NCBI RefSeq assembly: GCF_026686735.1 | Contig: NZ_CP113432.1 | Coordinates: forward strand, 3,833,001-3,897,000 | DNA length: 64,000 nt | Reading direction: 5' to 3' | From: Pseudomonas triclosanedens | GTDB lineage: Bacteria; Pseudomonadota; Gammaproteobacteria; Pseudomonadales; Pseudomonadaceae | Part shown: piece by piece, positions 1 to 7,996 of the stretch | Numbering within the stretch: the stretch's first letter is position 1 | Layout of the letters: each line of letters begins with the position of its first letter | The notes under the pieces: generated by a model | Databases searched by the model: none | What the model was told of the DNA's origin: nothing | The model's input: only the letters and a program-made list of their open reading frames with translations | Position numbers and translations under genes: made by a program

Positions 1-1
1 G

Positions 2-538
2 GGACGCTTCCTCAACAGCCCCAGCGGTTGGACCTCGGAGATCGTCAATACGCAGAAGCTCAAGGCCTACGGCCTGGACGACAGCTACGTGAACTTCCGC
101 ACCGGCTCCGGCGCAGCACTGGATGCTGAAATCGCCTCGTCGATCCGCCGAGGCAAGCCGGTGCTGTTCTACTACTGGTCGCCGACGCCGCTGATGGGCC
201 GCTACAAGCTGGTGCGCCTGGAGGAGCCGCCCTTCGATGCCGAAGCGTGGAAGACCCTGAGCGATGCGAAGAACCCCAGCCCGCGCGGCAGCCGCTCGAT
301 GCCGGCGCGCCTGTCGGTAGGCGTCTCGGCGGCATTCCACCGTGACTACCCGGAGCTGGTGGCAGTATTCGAGAAAGTCGACCTGCCGATCGAACTGCTC
401 AACACCGCCCTGGAGAAGATGAGCACGACCCGACAGCCCCCGCGCGAAGCGGCCCGTGAGTTCCTCAGGAACAACCCGCAAGTATGGCGCGACTGGCTGC
501 CACCGGCACAACGCGAGAAGGTCGAGGCGTCGCTGTGA
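2..538 (+). CDS. Glycine betaine/choline-type ABC transporter substrate-binding protein (C-terminal part)
   Basis: The reading frame is open from the left edge to a TGA at 536-538, so the start lies outside the window. The visible ~178 residues match the second lobe of OpuAC/ProX-type ligand-binding proteins: a KLKAYGLDD stretch, then GKPVLFYYWSP and a YKLVRLEEPPFD block, where family members place aromatic residues that cage quaternary amines. The protein would capture the ligand in the periplasm and hand it to the permease encoded next, whose GTG start overlaps this stop codon. The choice between choline, glycine betaine, proline betaine and carnitine cannot be made from the fragment. No ATPase gene follows, so it presumably lies upstream of the window. 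Confidence 0.8.
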   Translation, partial: GRFLNSPSGWTSEIVNTQKLKAYGLDDSYVNFRTGSGAALDAEIASSIRRGKPVLFYYWSPTPLMGRYKLVRLEEPPFDAEAWKTLSDAKNPSPRGSRSMPARLSVGVSAAFHRDYPELVAVFEKVDLPIELLNTALEKMSTTRQPPREAAREFLRNNPQVWRDWLPPAQREKVEASL

Positions 539-1395
539 GTTCGGGATTCCCCCAGGGCCTGCACCACTCCATCGCCGCGCCGGTGAACCGCCTGGTGGAC
601 GATCTGGTGCTCAATTACGGCGACGGCCTGCGCCAGGTCTCCGACAGCCTGCTGCAATTGGTAGCCGGATTGGAGAGTGCATTGCGCGCCCTGCCCTGGT
701 GGCTGCTGCTGGGGCTGCTCGGAGTGCTCGCCTGGCACGCCGGGCGCAACTGGAAGCGTGCGCTGGCGCTGGTGGCACTGCTGTTCCTGATCGGCGTGGT
801 CGGTCTGTGGGACAAGCTGCTGCAGACCTGCGCGCTGGTGCTGGTCGCCACCGGCCTGTGCGTGCTGATCGGAATACCGTTCGGCGTGCTGCTGGCCTAT
901 CGTCCGCTCGCCCGGCGGCTGCTGATGCCACTGCTGGACGTCATGCAGACCCTGCCCAGCTTCGTCTACCTGATCCCGGTGCTGATGCTGTTCGGCCTGG
1001 GCAAGGTGCCGGCAATCTTCGCCACGCTGATCTATGCGCTGCCGCCACTGGCGCGTCTCACCGATCTCGGCCTGCGCCAGGTCGACCCATCGGTGCGCGA
1101 GGCCGCGCGCTGCCTGGGCGCCACACGCTGGCAACGGCTACGGCGCATCGAGGTGCCGCTGGCGCTGCCGAGCATCATGGCCGGGCTCAACCAGACGGTG
1201 ATGATGTCGCTGTCGATGGTGGTAGTAGCGTCGATGATCGGCGCACGCGGACTGGGCGAGGATGTACTGGTCGGCATCCAGACGCTGGACGTGGGACGCG
1301 GGGTGGAGGCGGGTCTTGCGATCGTCGCCCTGGCGGTGGTCATTGACCGCGTGACACAGGGCTACGGCGCCCGGCGCGGCGATCCGCGCGCCTGA
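535..1395 (+). CDS. ABC transporter permease, ProW/OpuAB type (quaternary amine uptake)
   Basis: This 286-residue inner-membrane protein has about six hydrophobic segments. It carries the binding-protein-dependent permease (EAA-loop) signature near residues 185-205, around the stretch VREAARCLGATRWQRLRRI. The C-terminal GARGLGEDVLVGIQ block is typical of glycine betaine/proline permeases. I chose the GTG at 535 because it forms a GTGA overlap with the stop of the substrate-binding gene. An in-frame ATG at 484 would require a long overlap into that gene. It is probably the last gene of the operon, since a strong hairpin follows at 1409-1443. Confidence 0.85.
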   Translation: MSSGFPQGLHHSIAAPVNRLVDDLVLNYGDGLRQVSDSLLQLVAGLESALRALPWWLLLGLLGVLAWHAGRNWKRALALVALLFLIGVVGLWDKLLQTCALVLVATGLCVLIGIPFGVLLAYRPLARRLLMPLLDVMQTLPSFVYLIPVLMLFGLGKVPAIFATLIYALPPLARLTDLGLRQVDPSVREAARCLGATRWQRLRRIEVPLALPSIMAGLNQTVMMSLSMVVVASMIGARGLGEDVLVGIQTLDVGRGVEAGLAIVALAVVIDRVTQGYGARRGDPRA

Positions 1396-1408
1396 AGCGG
1401 GAAAGACA

Positions 1409-1443
1409 GTGGCCGTTACGGACGTCCTGTCCGCAACGGCCAC
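1409..1443. terminator. Intrinsic terminator-like hairpin after the ABC importer
   Basis: The arms at 1409-1423 and 1429-1443 form a 15-bp stem with a single mismatch around a five-base loop. No strong T tract follows. It sits between the end of the importer operon and the convergent nucleotidyltransferase gene, so it may serve both strands. Confidence 0.6.
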
Positions 1444-1540
1444 TTCGGATGTCCTCAGCAAAGGACACACGAATTGTAGGCCAATGGCCATCAATCTGGT
1501 TTCCCGCTGCTCCCGCACATGATTTCTGCACGAACATCTT

Positions 1541-2272
1541 TCAACAGGCGCCGATCTCCCGGCGAAGTTGTATGACCAGTGCGTCAACCTGGGCTTCTCT
1601 GCCCCGCCAGTCGTCCCGGCACTCGCCGCGATAGCCGCGCAATGCCAGCTCCAATGCCGCGCGATGTTCGGGCGGAAGTCGCGGCAGCGCCCACAGGGCC
1701 GCCTGGTCTTTCGGCTGGATAGTGTCGGTGGTCAGGGTCAACCACATGCGCGCCAAGGTGAGCAGCACATTGCGCTCGTCTCCACGCACGCCCACCATCA
1801 GGCGCGGCAGGTCATCGCGGATCGCCCGGCGCAGGTCCTGCGTGGGTACCGCCTGTAACAGCTCACGCAAGGGCGGCCCGTGCAGCGTCCGGCTCTCCTG
1901 CCAGGCGCTGGCCAGCAGCACGGCGACATCCGGGTCTGCTGCCGGCGGAGCGATCCGGCCGGCTTCGAGCCGCTCGCGCAGCCACTCGCCGAACTGCAAC
2001 TCCAGGCGTGGCGGGTAGCGCCAGGGCAGCACATCGCCCAGGACCAGAACGCTCACTTCAAGCGCCCGTGGCTGGCCGGAAAGCCGCAGCAGTTCGCCCG
2101 TCAGCCCGGCCCGCACAGCCTCGTCCAGCGGCGTACGGCTGATGGCCAGGAAGTCCAGGTCACTGTCCGGCCGCAAGCCGCCGTTGACCGCCGAGCCGTA
2201 CAGGTACAGCGCCAGCAGGTCATCGCCGAGGTAACGCCGCAGCGTTTCGACCACCGCAGTCGTGGTGTCCAT
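1541..2272 (-). CDS. AadA-like aminoglycoside O-nucleotidyltransferase, ANT(3'')-type family
   Basis: This 243-residue cytoplasmic enzyme has the nucleotidyltransferase core: GSAVNGGLRPDSDLD near residue 30 supplies the GS motif and the two metal-binding aspartates. An ALEVSVL segment aligns with the region that carries the catalytic glutamate in AadA. The C-terminal half is a helical domain like the DUF4111/AadA C-terminus. Family members adenylylate streptomycin and spectinomycin. Chromosomal Pseudomonas homologues are common and vary in activity, so a resistance phenotype is only inferred. I chose the ATG at 2272 because GGAG lies six bases upstream; ATG codons at 2284 and 2290 are alternatives with poorer ribosome-binding sites. 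No integron or IS is adjacent. Confidence 0.75.
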   Translation of the reverse strand: MDTTTAVVETLRRYLGDDLLALYLYGSAVNGGLRPDSDLDFLAISRTPLDEAVRAGLTGELLRLSGQPRALEVSVLVLGDVLPWRYPPRLELQFGEWLRERLEAGRIAPPAADPDVAVLLASAWQESRTLHGPPLRELLQAVPTQDLRRAIRDDLPRLMVGVRGDERNVLLTLARMWLTLTTDTIQPKDQAALWALPRLPPEHRAALELALRGYRGECRDDWRGREAQVDALVIQLRREIGAC

Positions 2273-2463
2273 GACAGGCTCCATCTCCATCGGGGGAACC
2301 GATTCTACGCAAGGCCGCCGTCCGCCGGCGCGCCGGACTGTTTCTCCATGTGCGCTGTGCTATCGCACAAGCACCGGCAACCGCTACCATGCACAGCCGC
2401 GTGCAGGCTGGCAGGGAAAGCCGCACCAGCCTTTCCGACAATAATTATTCCGGCGCCTCATCC

Positions 2464-3327
2464 ATGACCGAATCTTCCCGCCGCTCTGCGCTGCGTATCG
2501 CCCTCCTCGCCGTCGCCACCCTGGTCACGGCAGCCGTCGCCTTCTTCCTCTGGCAGGATTTCTATCCCGTCCAGGCCGCCAATGGCTGGACCGTCCAGGT
2601 AATCGAGCGCGACGTGAAAAAGGCCGCTTCCATCGTGCCGCTGCCCGATGGCGGAATGCTGGTGACACAGGAGCTGAAGAACGACCAGGGCAACATCCTG
2701 CGCATCACCCCGGACGGCGAGCGCAAGGTGGTCATCGATGGCCTGTCCAAGCCCGACGGCATGATCGCCACCCGTGGCGGCTGGGTGTTCAGCCAGGAGG
2801 CCGACGGCAAGCCGGTGCAGATGCTCAAGGACGGCAAGCTGACTACGCTGTTCGAAGGCAACTCGGTGCAGGGCCTGTGGGACGACGGCGACTACCTGTA
2901 TGCCATCGAGGACCGCCATGACGACGGCCGCCTGCTGCGCTACCGCTGGAGCGACGGCAACCTCACGGTGCTGCGCGACCGCCTGGAAGAGTCCGAGTCG
3001 ATCACCCGCTGCACCGACGGACGCCTGCTCTACACCCAGAAGACCCACGGTACGATCCGCCAGCTCACCGATGACGGCCGCGACCCCGAGGTTCTCGGCG
3101 GTCTCAACCAGCCGACCTTCATCATGTGCGATGCGCGGGGCATCTGGATCAGCGAAGACTCCACGCACCGCGCCCGCCTGCTGCTGTGGGACGGCAAGGG
3201 CGAGCCGAACACCGTGCTGTCGTTCCTCAAGGCGCCGCAGGCCATCGTCGCCGACGGCAAGGGCAGCTACCTGCTGGCCGAAGGCGGACGCAACCGGCTG
3301 CTGCGCCTGACGCCTGCGCAGAAGTGA
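2464..3327 (+). CDS. Predicted periplasmic beta-propeller-like protein (SMP-30/NHL-like)
   Basis: The 287-residue product starts with a short basic stretch and a hydrophobic segment (LRIALLAVATLVTAAVAFFLW), acting as an uncleaved anchor or signal peptide. The rest contains repeated blade-like units such as IVPLPDGGMLVTQE, RITPDGERKV, LKDGKLTTLF and LLLWDGKGEP. These resemble SMP-30/gluconolactonase or NHL six-blade propellers. No catalytic set could be identified with confidence, so the substrate is unknown. The start at 2464 is preferred over an upstream in-frame ATG at 2350 because the intervening peptide is not protein-like and precedes the signal segment. A strong shared hairpin terminator follows. 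Confidence 0.6.
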   Translation: MTESSRRSALRIALLAVATLVTAAVAFFLWQDFYPVQAANGWTVQVIERDVKKAASIVPLPDGGMLVTQELKNDQGNILRITPDGERKVVIDGLSKPDGMIATRGGWVFSQEADGKPVQMLKDGKLTTLFEGNSVQGLWDDGDYLYAIEDRHDDGRLLRYRWSDGNLTVLRDRLEESESITRCTDGRLLYTQKTHGTIRQLTDDGRDPEVLGGLNQPTFIMCDARGIWISEDSTHRARLLLWDGKGEPNTVLSFLKAPQAIVADGKGSYLLAEGGRNRLLRLTPAQK

Positions 3328-3339
3328 GCCCCCGGAAAC

Positions 3340-3377
3340 GACAAGCCCCGGCATGCCTGACCATGCCGGGGCTTGTC
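3340..3377. terminator. Bidirectional intrinsic terminator
   Basis: A perfect 16-bp stem (3340-3355 with 3362-3377) encloses a six-base loop. It lies between the convergent genes ending at 3327 and 3397 and probably serves both. Confidence 0.85.
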
Positions 3378-3396
3378 ATTGGCAATACTGCGCGGA

Positions 3397-4230
3397 TCAC
3401 TCCAGCGTAGCGGTCAGTTCCGGATTGCCGAAGGCGCGCAGCTCGGCATTGGACTTCTCGAAATACTGGCTCCAGAAGCCTTGCAGGTTCTGGATCATCT
3501 TGCCGCTGCGGTAGCCGTTCTTGGCAGTGGTCGGGACAAACGCGGCGCCATGCACGAACACCCGCGCACCGCCGAAATCCGCCATCAGGTTCTGCTTTTC
3601 CACCTTCGCCAGCTCTACCTTGGGATCGATGGTACGGATGCCATTGGCCACGTAGAAGCTGCCGAAGTCGCTGTATTCCAGCATGTCGGAAAGGATGAAG
3701 ACGACATTGTCGTCGACCCCGCCGGCCTTGTGCATGTCCTGGGCGATCTCCTTCAGCGAGAAGAGAATCTCGCTGCGCGGGATATCGCTGCTGGAAGTGC
3801 CCATCGCCTGGGAGAAGGCCTGGCCGAAGCGCTTGAACATCTGCTGCGGCTGCCCCTTCAGGCAATTGTCCAGCTTGCGCGTGGACATCATCGGCACATC
3901 CCCGATGACCGCGGGGTCCAGCGGGCGCTCCAGCTCTCCGGCGAAGCGCAACTGGGTGTAGTGGCCGTCGAGGTACGCGCTGAAGCTGTACAACCGCAGC
4001 TTGTCGCCGGGCTGGACGAAGCGCTTGATGTGGCCCCAGGCCTTGCGCTGCAAGTCCTGGGTCAAGGGAGTGGTCTGGTCCACCACCACCGTCAGCATGC
4101 GGCCCGATGGCGGAGTACGGAATTCCTCGATCTTGGCGGCGGCATAGCAACTGGATACGTCATTGCGTTCCGCCGCCACCAGGGCGGCGGGCGCGAAGGC
4201 CAGTGCCAGGAGCAGACCTCGCAGCTTCAT
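3397..4230 (-). CDS. Secreted VWA-like protein, third gene of an envelope operon (unknown function)
   Basis: The product has 277 residues and a clear Sec signal peptide (MKLRGLLLALAFAPAALVAA, cleaved after AA). The mature protein has Rossmann-like alternation: a strand LTVVVDQTTP near residue 46, KLRLYSFSAY near 77, and VVFILSDMLEYSDF near 174. That topology suggests a von Willebrand A-like fold, but the MIDAS signature DxSxS is not intact (DQTTP), so metal binding is uncertain. The start overlaps the stop of the upstream membrane protein by one base (TGATG), indicating translational coupling. It is probably a periplasmic partner of the OmpA-type lipoprotein and membrane protein encoded just upstream. 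I do not recognise a characterised homologue. Confidence 0.6.
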   Translation of the reverse strand: MKLRGLLLALAFAPAALVAAERNDVSSCYAAAKIEEFRTPPSGRMLTVVVDQTTPLTQDLQRKAWGHIKRFVQPGDKLRLYSFSAYLDGHYTQLRFAGELERPLDPAVIGDVPMMSTRKLDNCLKGQPQQMFKRFGQAFSQAMGTSSSDIPRSEILFSLKEIAQDMHKAGGVDDNVVFILSDMLEYSDFGSFYVANGIRTIDPKVELAKVEKQNLMADFGGARVFVHGAAFVPTTAKNGYRSGKMIQNLQGFWSQYFEKSNAELRAFGNPELTATLE

Positions 4231-5999
4231 CAGGCCTTCTCCATTTCTTGCAGCTTGCGTGCACGGCGCAGCACGGCGACTTCCACACCGAACTTGGCAG
4301 CCACAAAGGGCAGGTCTTCGTCCTCGAGATCAGTCAGATCGCCCCAGGCGTTCTTGTCGAACGCGGGCGCGGCGGCGGCCACCTCGGCAACCGGCGCGAC
4401 GGGAGCGGCTGCCACGGCCGGAGCCGCCTCCGCCAGCGGAACGGGAGCCACCTCCACCACCGGAGCGGGCGCTGCCACCGGAGCCACGACCGGTGCCGGG
4501 GCAGCAGCCGGCTGGAACACCAGGCGGAATGCCTCGAAGCTCTGCTTCAGGCTGCCCATTTCCGGATTGTCGTCGCTGATGTTGGAAACACCCGGAGCGA
4601 ACTCGTTGAACGTCCGCGCCGCGCCGCTCAGATCGCCATCGTCGATCTGCGCCTGAACCTTGCCGATGGCAGCCTTGAGGAATTTCTGGGCCATCTGGCT
4701 GGCCATCGATTCGGTAGCGCTGATGTCCTCGACCTTCAGGTAGTTCTCGAACGTACGCTGCAGGAGGTTCTGGCTGGTCTTCTCCTTGTCGTCGGCGCTG
4801 ACGCGGAAAGTGCGCATCTGCATGGCCTGCAGGGCGCCCAGGGCCGCCTGGGCATCCACCGCGATGGAGCGCGCCTTGTTGTCGTGGTAGCGCTGGAATT
4901 CGTCGGCGTTGGCGAAGCCGTGGGTCAGTTCCCAGGCCTTGCGCGAATGAGTGCCGGCGAAGCAGAAGATGTAGGAGAGGAAGGTCGAGGTGGCCTGGAT
5001 GAACACGAACAGCACGCTCAGCACGGCGAAAGTCACCAGCGAAGCGCGGTGCAGGGCGTCGATCTGGTCCTGGGCGCTCTTGCCGGCGGACTGCTGGCTC
5101 AGCTCGGCCATGTCGCCGGTCAGCGGGAAATCGTCGTCACTGCCGCTGGGGAAATCGTCGGCGGACTGGCTCACCGCCGGCGGGTTGGCGATCAGCTCGG
5201 CTTCCTGGGCGTTCAGGGTTTCGGTACGCACCCAGAAGGCGGCGCAGGCCAGCACCACGATGAACACGGTATAACCCGAGACCAGGCGGTAGCGCTTGGC
5301 CGGCATGGCACCGTCCTTCGGCGCACGTACGCGGTTGAGCATCTGCTGGAACTCGGGGCGGGCATCGTCGTCGTTGGTGTTGTCGATGGTGATGATGTTC
5401 TTGCGCACCATGTCACCCATGTCGCCGCCGCCGCGCAGGTCCTCGAAGGACATGATGTGGCCGACCACGGAGTTCTTGTACAGCTCGCGGCCGGAGAACT
5501 CGGAGAGCAGCAGGCCGATGATGGAGATCACCAGGCCGATGGCGAAGGCGCCGACCATGGCGGTCTTCGGCGTGGCCAGGGTCAGCGCGAACGGGGCCAG
5601 GGCGTAGCCGAAGGCAGTGGCCTCGATCAGCATCAGCGCGATGATCAGCACCCAGATGCCCAGGCTCTTTTCGCGGCGCCCATCCTCGTTGGCCTTGGCC
5701 AGGTAGTTCTCGCACTTCTTGAAGAAGCTCTTGTCGACCTTGTGCTTCTGGTAATAGTTGGCATAGAAGGAGCACAGCTCCTTCTCCGAAGAGAGGAAGC
5801 CGGACTTGTCGCGGTCCCCCGGATGACGAACCCAGCCGCGGATGCGCCCCACCAGTGGCAGACGCATGCGCACGTTCATCAGCCAGTAGCGCACCTCGCT
5901 CCAGTACACGATCACCGGGATGGCCAGGAAGCACAGGGTCACCACCGGCACCACGACGTACCAGTAGGCGAGGAAGAACGCTCGAATCGTATCGAACAT
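4230..5999 (-). CDS. Large multi-pass inner-membrane protein with Ala/Pro-rich linker (unknown function)
   Basis: The 589-residue protein has a hydrophobic segment at about 10-33, two more around 112-160, one near 240-258 (YTVFIVVLACAAFWV) and one near 325-348 (FAVLSVLFVFIQATSTFLSY). A soluble helical region follows, then an Ala/Pro/Val-rich low-complexity linker at roughly 478-545 and a short C-terminal helix ending in ARKLQEMEKA. The arrangement suggests a membrane platform with a flexible cytoplasmic or periplasmic arm. It does not match MotA/ExbB/ZorA in the parts I can read. It sits between an OmpA-type lipoprotein gene and a secreted VWA-like gene, with tight spacing to both, so the three products likely act as one envelope complex. 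Confidence 0.55.
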   Translation of the reverse strand: MFDTIRAFFLAYWYVVVPVVTLCFLAIPVIVYWSEVRYWLMNVRMRLPLVGRIRGWVRHPGDRDKSGFLSSEKELCSFYANYYQKHKVDKSFFKKCENYLAKANEDGRREKSLGIWVLIIALMLIEATAFGYALAPFALTLATPKTAMVGAFAIGLVISIIGLLLSEFSGRELYKNSVVGHIMSFEDLRGGGDMGDMVRKNIITIDNTNDDDARPEFQQMLNRVRAPKDGAMPAKRYRLVSGYTVFIVVLACAAFWVRTETLNAQEAELIANPPAVSQSADDFPSGSDDDFPLTGDMAELSQQSAGKSAQDQIDALHRASLVTFAVLSVLFVFIQATSTFLSYIFCFAGTHSRKAWELTHGFANADEFQRYHDNKARSIAVDAQAALGALQAMQMRTFRVSADDKEKTSQNLLQRTFENYLKVEDISATESMASQMAQKFLKAAIGKVQAQIDDGDLSGAARTFNEFAPGVSNISDDNPEMGSLKQSFEAFRLVFQPAAAPAPVVAPVAAPAPVVEVAPVPLAEAAPAVAAAPVAPVAEVAAAAPAFDKNAWGDLTDLEDEDLPFVAAKFGVEVAVLRRARKLQEMEKA

Positions 6000-6011
6000 G
6001 GTCAGCTCTCG

Positions 6012-7517
6012 TTATTTGCGGATGGGTTGGAAGTTGGCGACGTAGGCCCGGCCCTGCTTCGGGTAGTAGATCTCCCCGCCGGTCGCAGCTCCCGAGCGCT
6101 TGTCGAAGACGATGTCCATGCAGGTGACCGGCGACTTCGCCGGGTCTGCCGCGAAGACCCGGTAGAGCACCTTGTCCTCGCCCTCGTAGGTGTTGGCCAC
6201 GCCGGGGAATTTCACCGACTGCTTCGTGCTGCCGGCCTTGTAGTTGGCGATGAACTGCATTTCCGGTTGCGCCGCCACCAGGGCGTTCTCGCGCAGGATC
6301 GACACCGGGCCGATCAACACCACGTGACCGTTGACCACCTTGCCCCAGGGTTTGCCGTTCATGCCCGGCAGGTAGTCGGTGGTCTTCGGCTCGCTCAGCG
6401 GTGCGCCGGTCGCGAGGTTCTTCACCTCGCCCTCGTTGCGCGGCAGGTCGCCGATGCAGGAGCTGGCCGGTGCCGCGGCGTAGGCCGGGGAAATCAGGCT
6501 GAACGTCGAGGACTTCGGCTTGATGCCCTGGGCCAGGGGCGACGTGGTGCTGAGTACCTGGCTGCCACCGAAATCGATACTGCCCTTGCCCGGCAGGCTG
6601 ATGCCCGCCGACTGGGCAACCGGCGCTTCGACAGGCGCCTGCGGCTTAACCTTGGCCACCGGAGCGGGCCTGGCCGGCTTGCTGGAAGGCTTGTTCGCCG
6701 TCGACCTGGCAGCCGGCGCCGCAGCCGTGCCATGGGCGAGGTACTTGGCGCTGTTGCGCTCGGCGCGCACACGCTCGACCAGCAGTTGCTGGCTCTCCAC
6801 CTCGGTCATCTCGACGCGCCGGTTCTTTGCCCGGCCAGCTTCGCTGGCATTGTCCGCCAGCGGCCGGGACGCGCCGGCGCCCTGGTAATAGATATCGCCG
6901 GCCGGAATGCCGACCTCGGCAAGAATGCTGCCCACCGCACGGGCACGCTGTTCGGACAGGTGCTGGTTGTACTCGGCGGAACCGGTGGCATCGGTGTGGC
7001 CAACCACGAGGATTTTCTTGCCGGCGCTCTTCGGGTCGCTGCGACCTTCGGCCAGGGCCTGGGCGATCTTGCGCAACTGGCGCTGGCCATCCACGGTGAC
7101 CTGCGCCGAGCCGACGTCGAACATCGAGCTGTCCTGCACCTGCGCCTCGATACCGACCACCGCCGGTGCGGTGCCGGGCTGTGCCGCCTGCCCTGCCGGC
7201 GCGGCGGCCGTCAGTTCGGTGACCTGGATATCCATCCCCTCTTCCTTGGCGATGGCCTGCAGGCGCTTGACCCGCTGCTGGTACAGATAGGTCGCACCGC
7301 AACCCACCGCCGCGCCAACCGCAACCCCCGCCCCGACATCCTTGCCGGCCGCCGCCGCTAGGCCACCACCGATCAGCGCCCCGGCAAGCCCGCCGATGGC
7401 ACAGGCCGTGGCGCCATTGGTGGAGCCCAGGCCCTTGTCGATGCTGGCACAGCCGCTCAGGCCGAGCGAAATGGCCACGGCGAGCGCGGTCGGCCGCAGG
7501 ATGGCATTGCTGAACAT
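6012..7517 (-). CDS. OmpA-family peptidoglycan-binding lipoprotein with extra C-terminal domain
   Basis: The 501-residue product starts with a lipoprotein signal whose lipobox is LSGC (Cys near residue 23). A glycine-zipper segment follows at about 40-75 (GGLAGALIGGGLAAAAGK and AGVAVGAAVGCGA). Residues ~130-240 form an OmpA C-terminal domain with the expected GHTDATGSAEYNQHLSEQRA block and the NRRVEM tail, which bind peptidoglycan. A Lys/Pro/Ala-rich linker follows, then a ~190-residue C-terminal domain that I do not recognise, containing the cysteines in SSCIGDL and VTCMDI. It is the first gene of the three-gene envelope operon running down to 3397. The C-terminal extension makes it longer than ordinary OmpA-type lipoproteins. 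Confidence 0.75.
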   Translation of the reverse strand: MFSNAILRPTALAVAISLGLSGCASIDKGLGSTNGATACAIGGLAGALIGGGLAAAAGKDVGAGVAVGAAVGCGATYLYQQRVKRLQAIAKEEGMDIQVTELTAAAPAGQAAQPGTAPAVVGIEAQVQDSSMFDVGSAQVTVDGQRQLRKIAQALAEGRSDPKSAGKKILVVGHTDATGSAEYNQHLSEQRARAVGSILAEVGIPAGDIYYQGAGASRPLADNASEAGRAKNRRVEMTEVESQQLLVERVRAERNSAKYLAHGTAAAPAARSTANKPSSKPARPAPVAKVKPQAPVEAPVAQSAGISLPGKGSIDFGGSQVLSTTSPLAQGIKPKSSTFSLISPAYAAAPASSCIGDLPRNEGEVKNLATGAPLSEPKTTDYLPGMNGKPWGKVVNGHVVLIGPVSILRENALVAAQPEMQFIANYKAGSTKQSVKFPGVANTYEGEDKVLYRVFAADPAKSPVTCMDIVFDKRSGAATGGEIYYPKQGRAYVANFQPIRK

Positions 7518-7996
7518 GACTTCCCCTTACGTCGTGGGTCGGCGGATGAGTGAGAGTGCGGAGGGCTGGCCGTCAGGCCATGAGCAAGGCAGAGCGGCTC
7601 TGTCGGAAAACTGGCGGGCAAGGCGCCGGACGGGTCAGGCGCAACTGCATCAGGGAGGGAAAGCGCGAGTCGGCCACGCTGCCGGAAGGCATCGATGGCC
7701 TGATGAACGCCGACAGCGAACGACTGGCGTGAAGGTATTGCACCGGTATCCTCCTTGATCGAGTTGCGAGCAGCCGTCATGGCGCTGCGATCTGGCTCAC
7801 TTTTCGGGCGAGGAATCTATCACATTCTGTATGATATTAAAGTGCTTTTGATGGCATTTTGACGCCACCCTCCCGCCACCCGCCATCAGTCGTGCGCCAG
7901 GCACGCCGGGGACGATCTCCGCGGCGAAGATGCCGATGCGCCGACTCGGATACACTCACTCTGCGGCCCTCGCCGCGCCGATGCAGCGGAGCCGGG
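7518..7996. promoter_or_regulatory. Divergent intergenic region upstream of the envelope operon and the LysR gene
   Basis: No convincing gene is present in these 479 bases. The part at 7800-7865 is clearly more AT-rich than its surroundings (around TATCACATTCTGTATGAT) and is the best place for promoters of both divergent units. The part at 7518-7740 would then be a long leader of the OmpA-type lipoprotein transcript. No clean operator or riboswitch could be identified by eye. Confidence 0.35.

Noticed and set aside
4107..7361. 1084-codon open frame on the plus strand across the envelope operon
   Set aside because: The opposite strand carries an OmpA-type lipoprotein and a membrane protein with clear signals. 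The plus frame is low-complexity and has no motifs.
4230..7517. Possible Zorya-type (ZorAB) or MotAB-like defence module in the OmpA/membrane pair
   Set aside because: The OmpA domain fits, but the membrane protein lacks MotA/ExbB-like features, no ZorC/D/E genes are adjacent, and the third gene is a secreted VWA-like protein.
7457..7780. 107-codon minus-strand frame upstream of the OmpA-type lipoprotein
   Set aside because: It overlaps the signal-peptide region of the real gene and its sequence is Ser/Pro/Arg-rich without features. It is more likely leader sequence.
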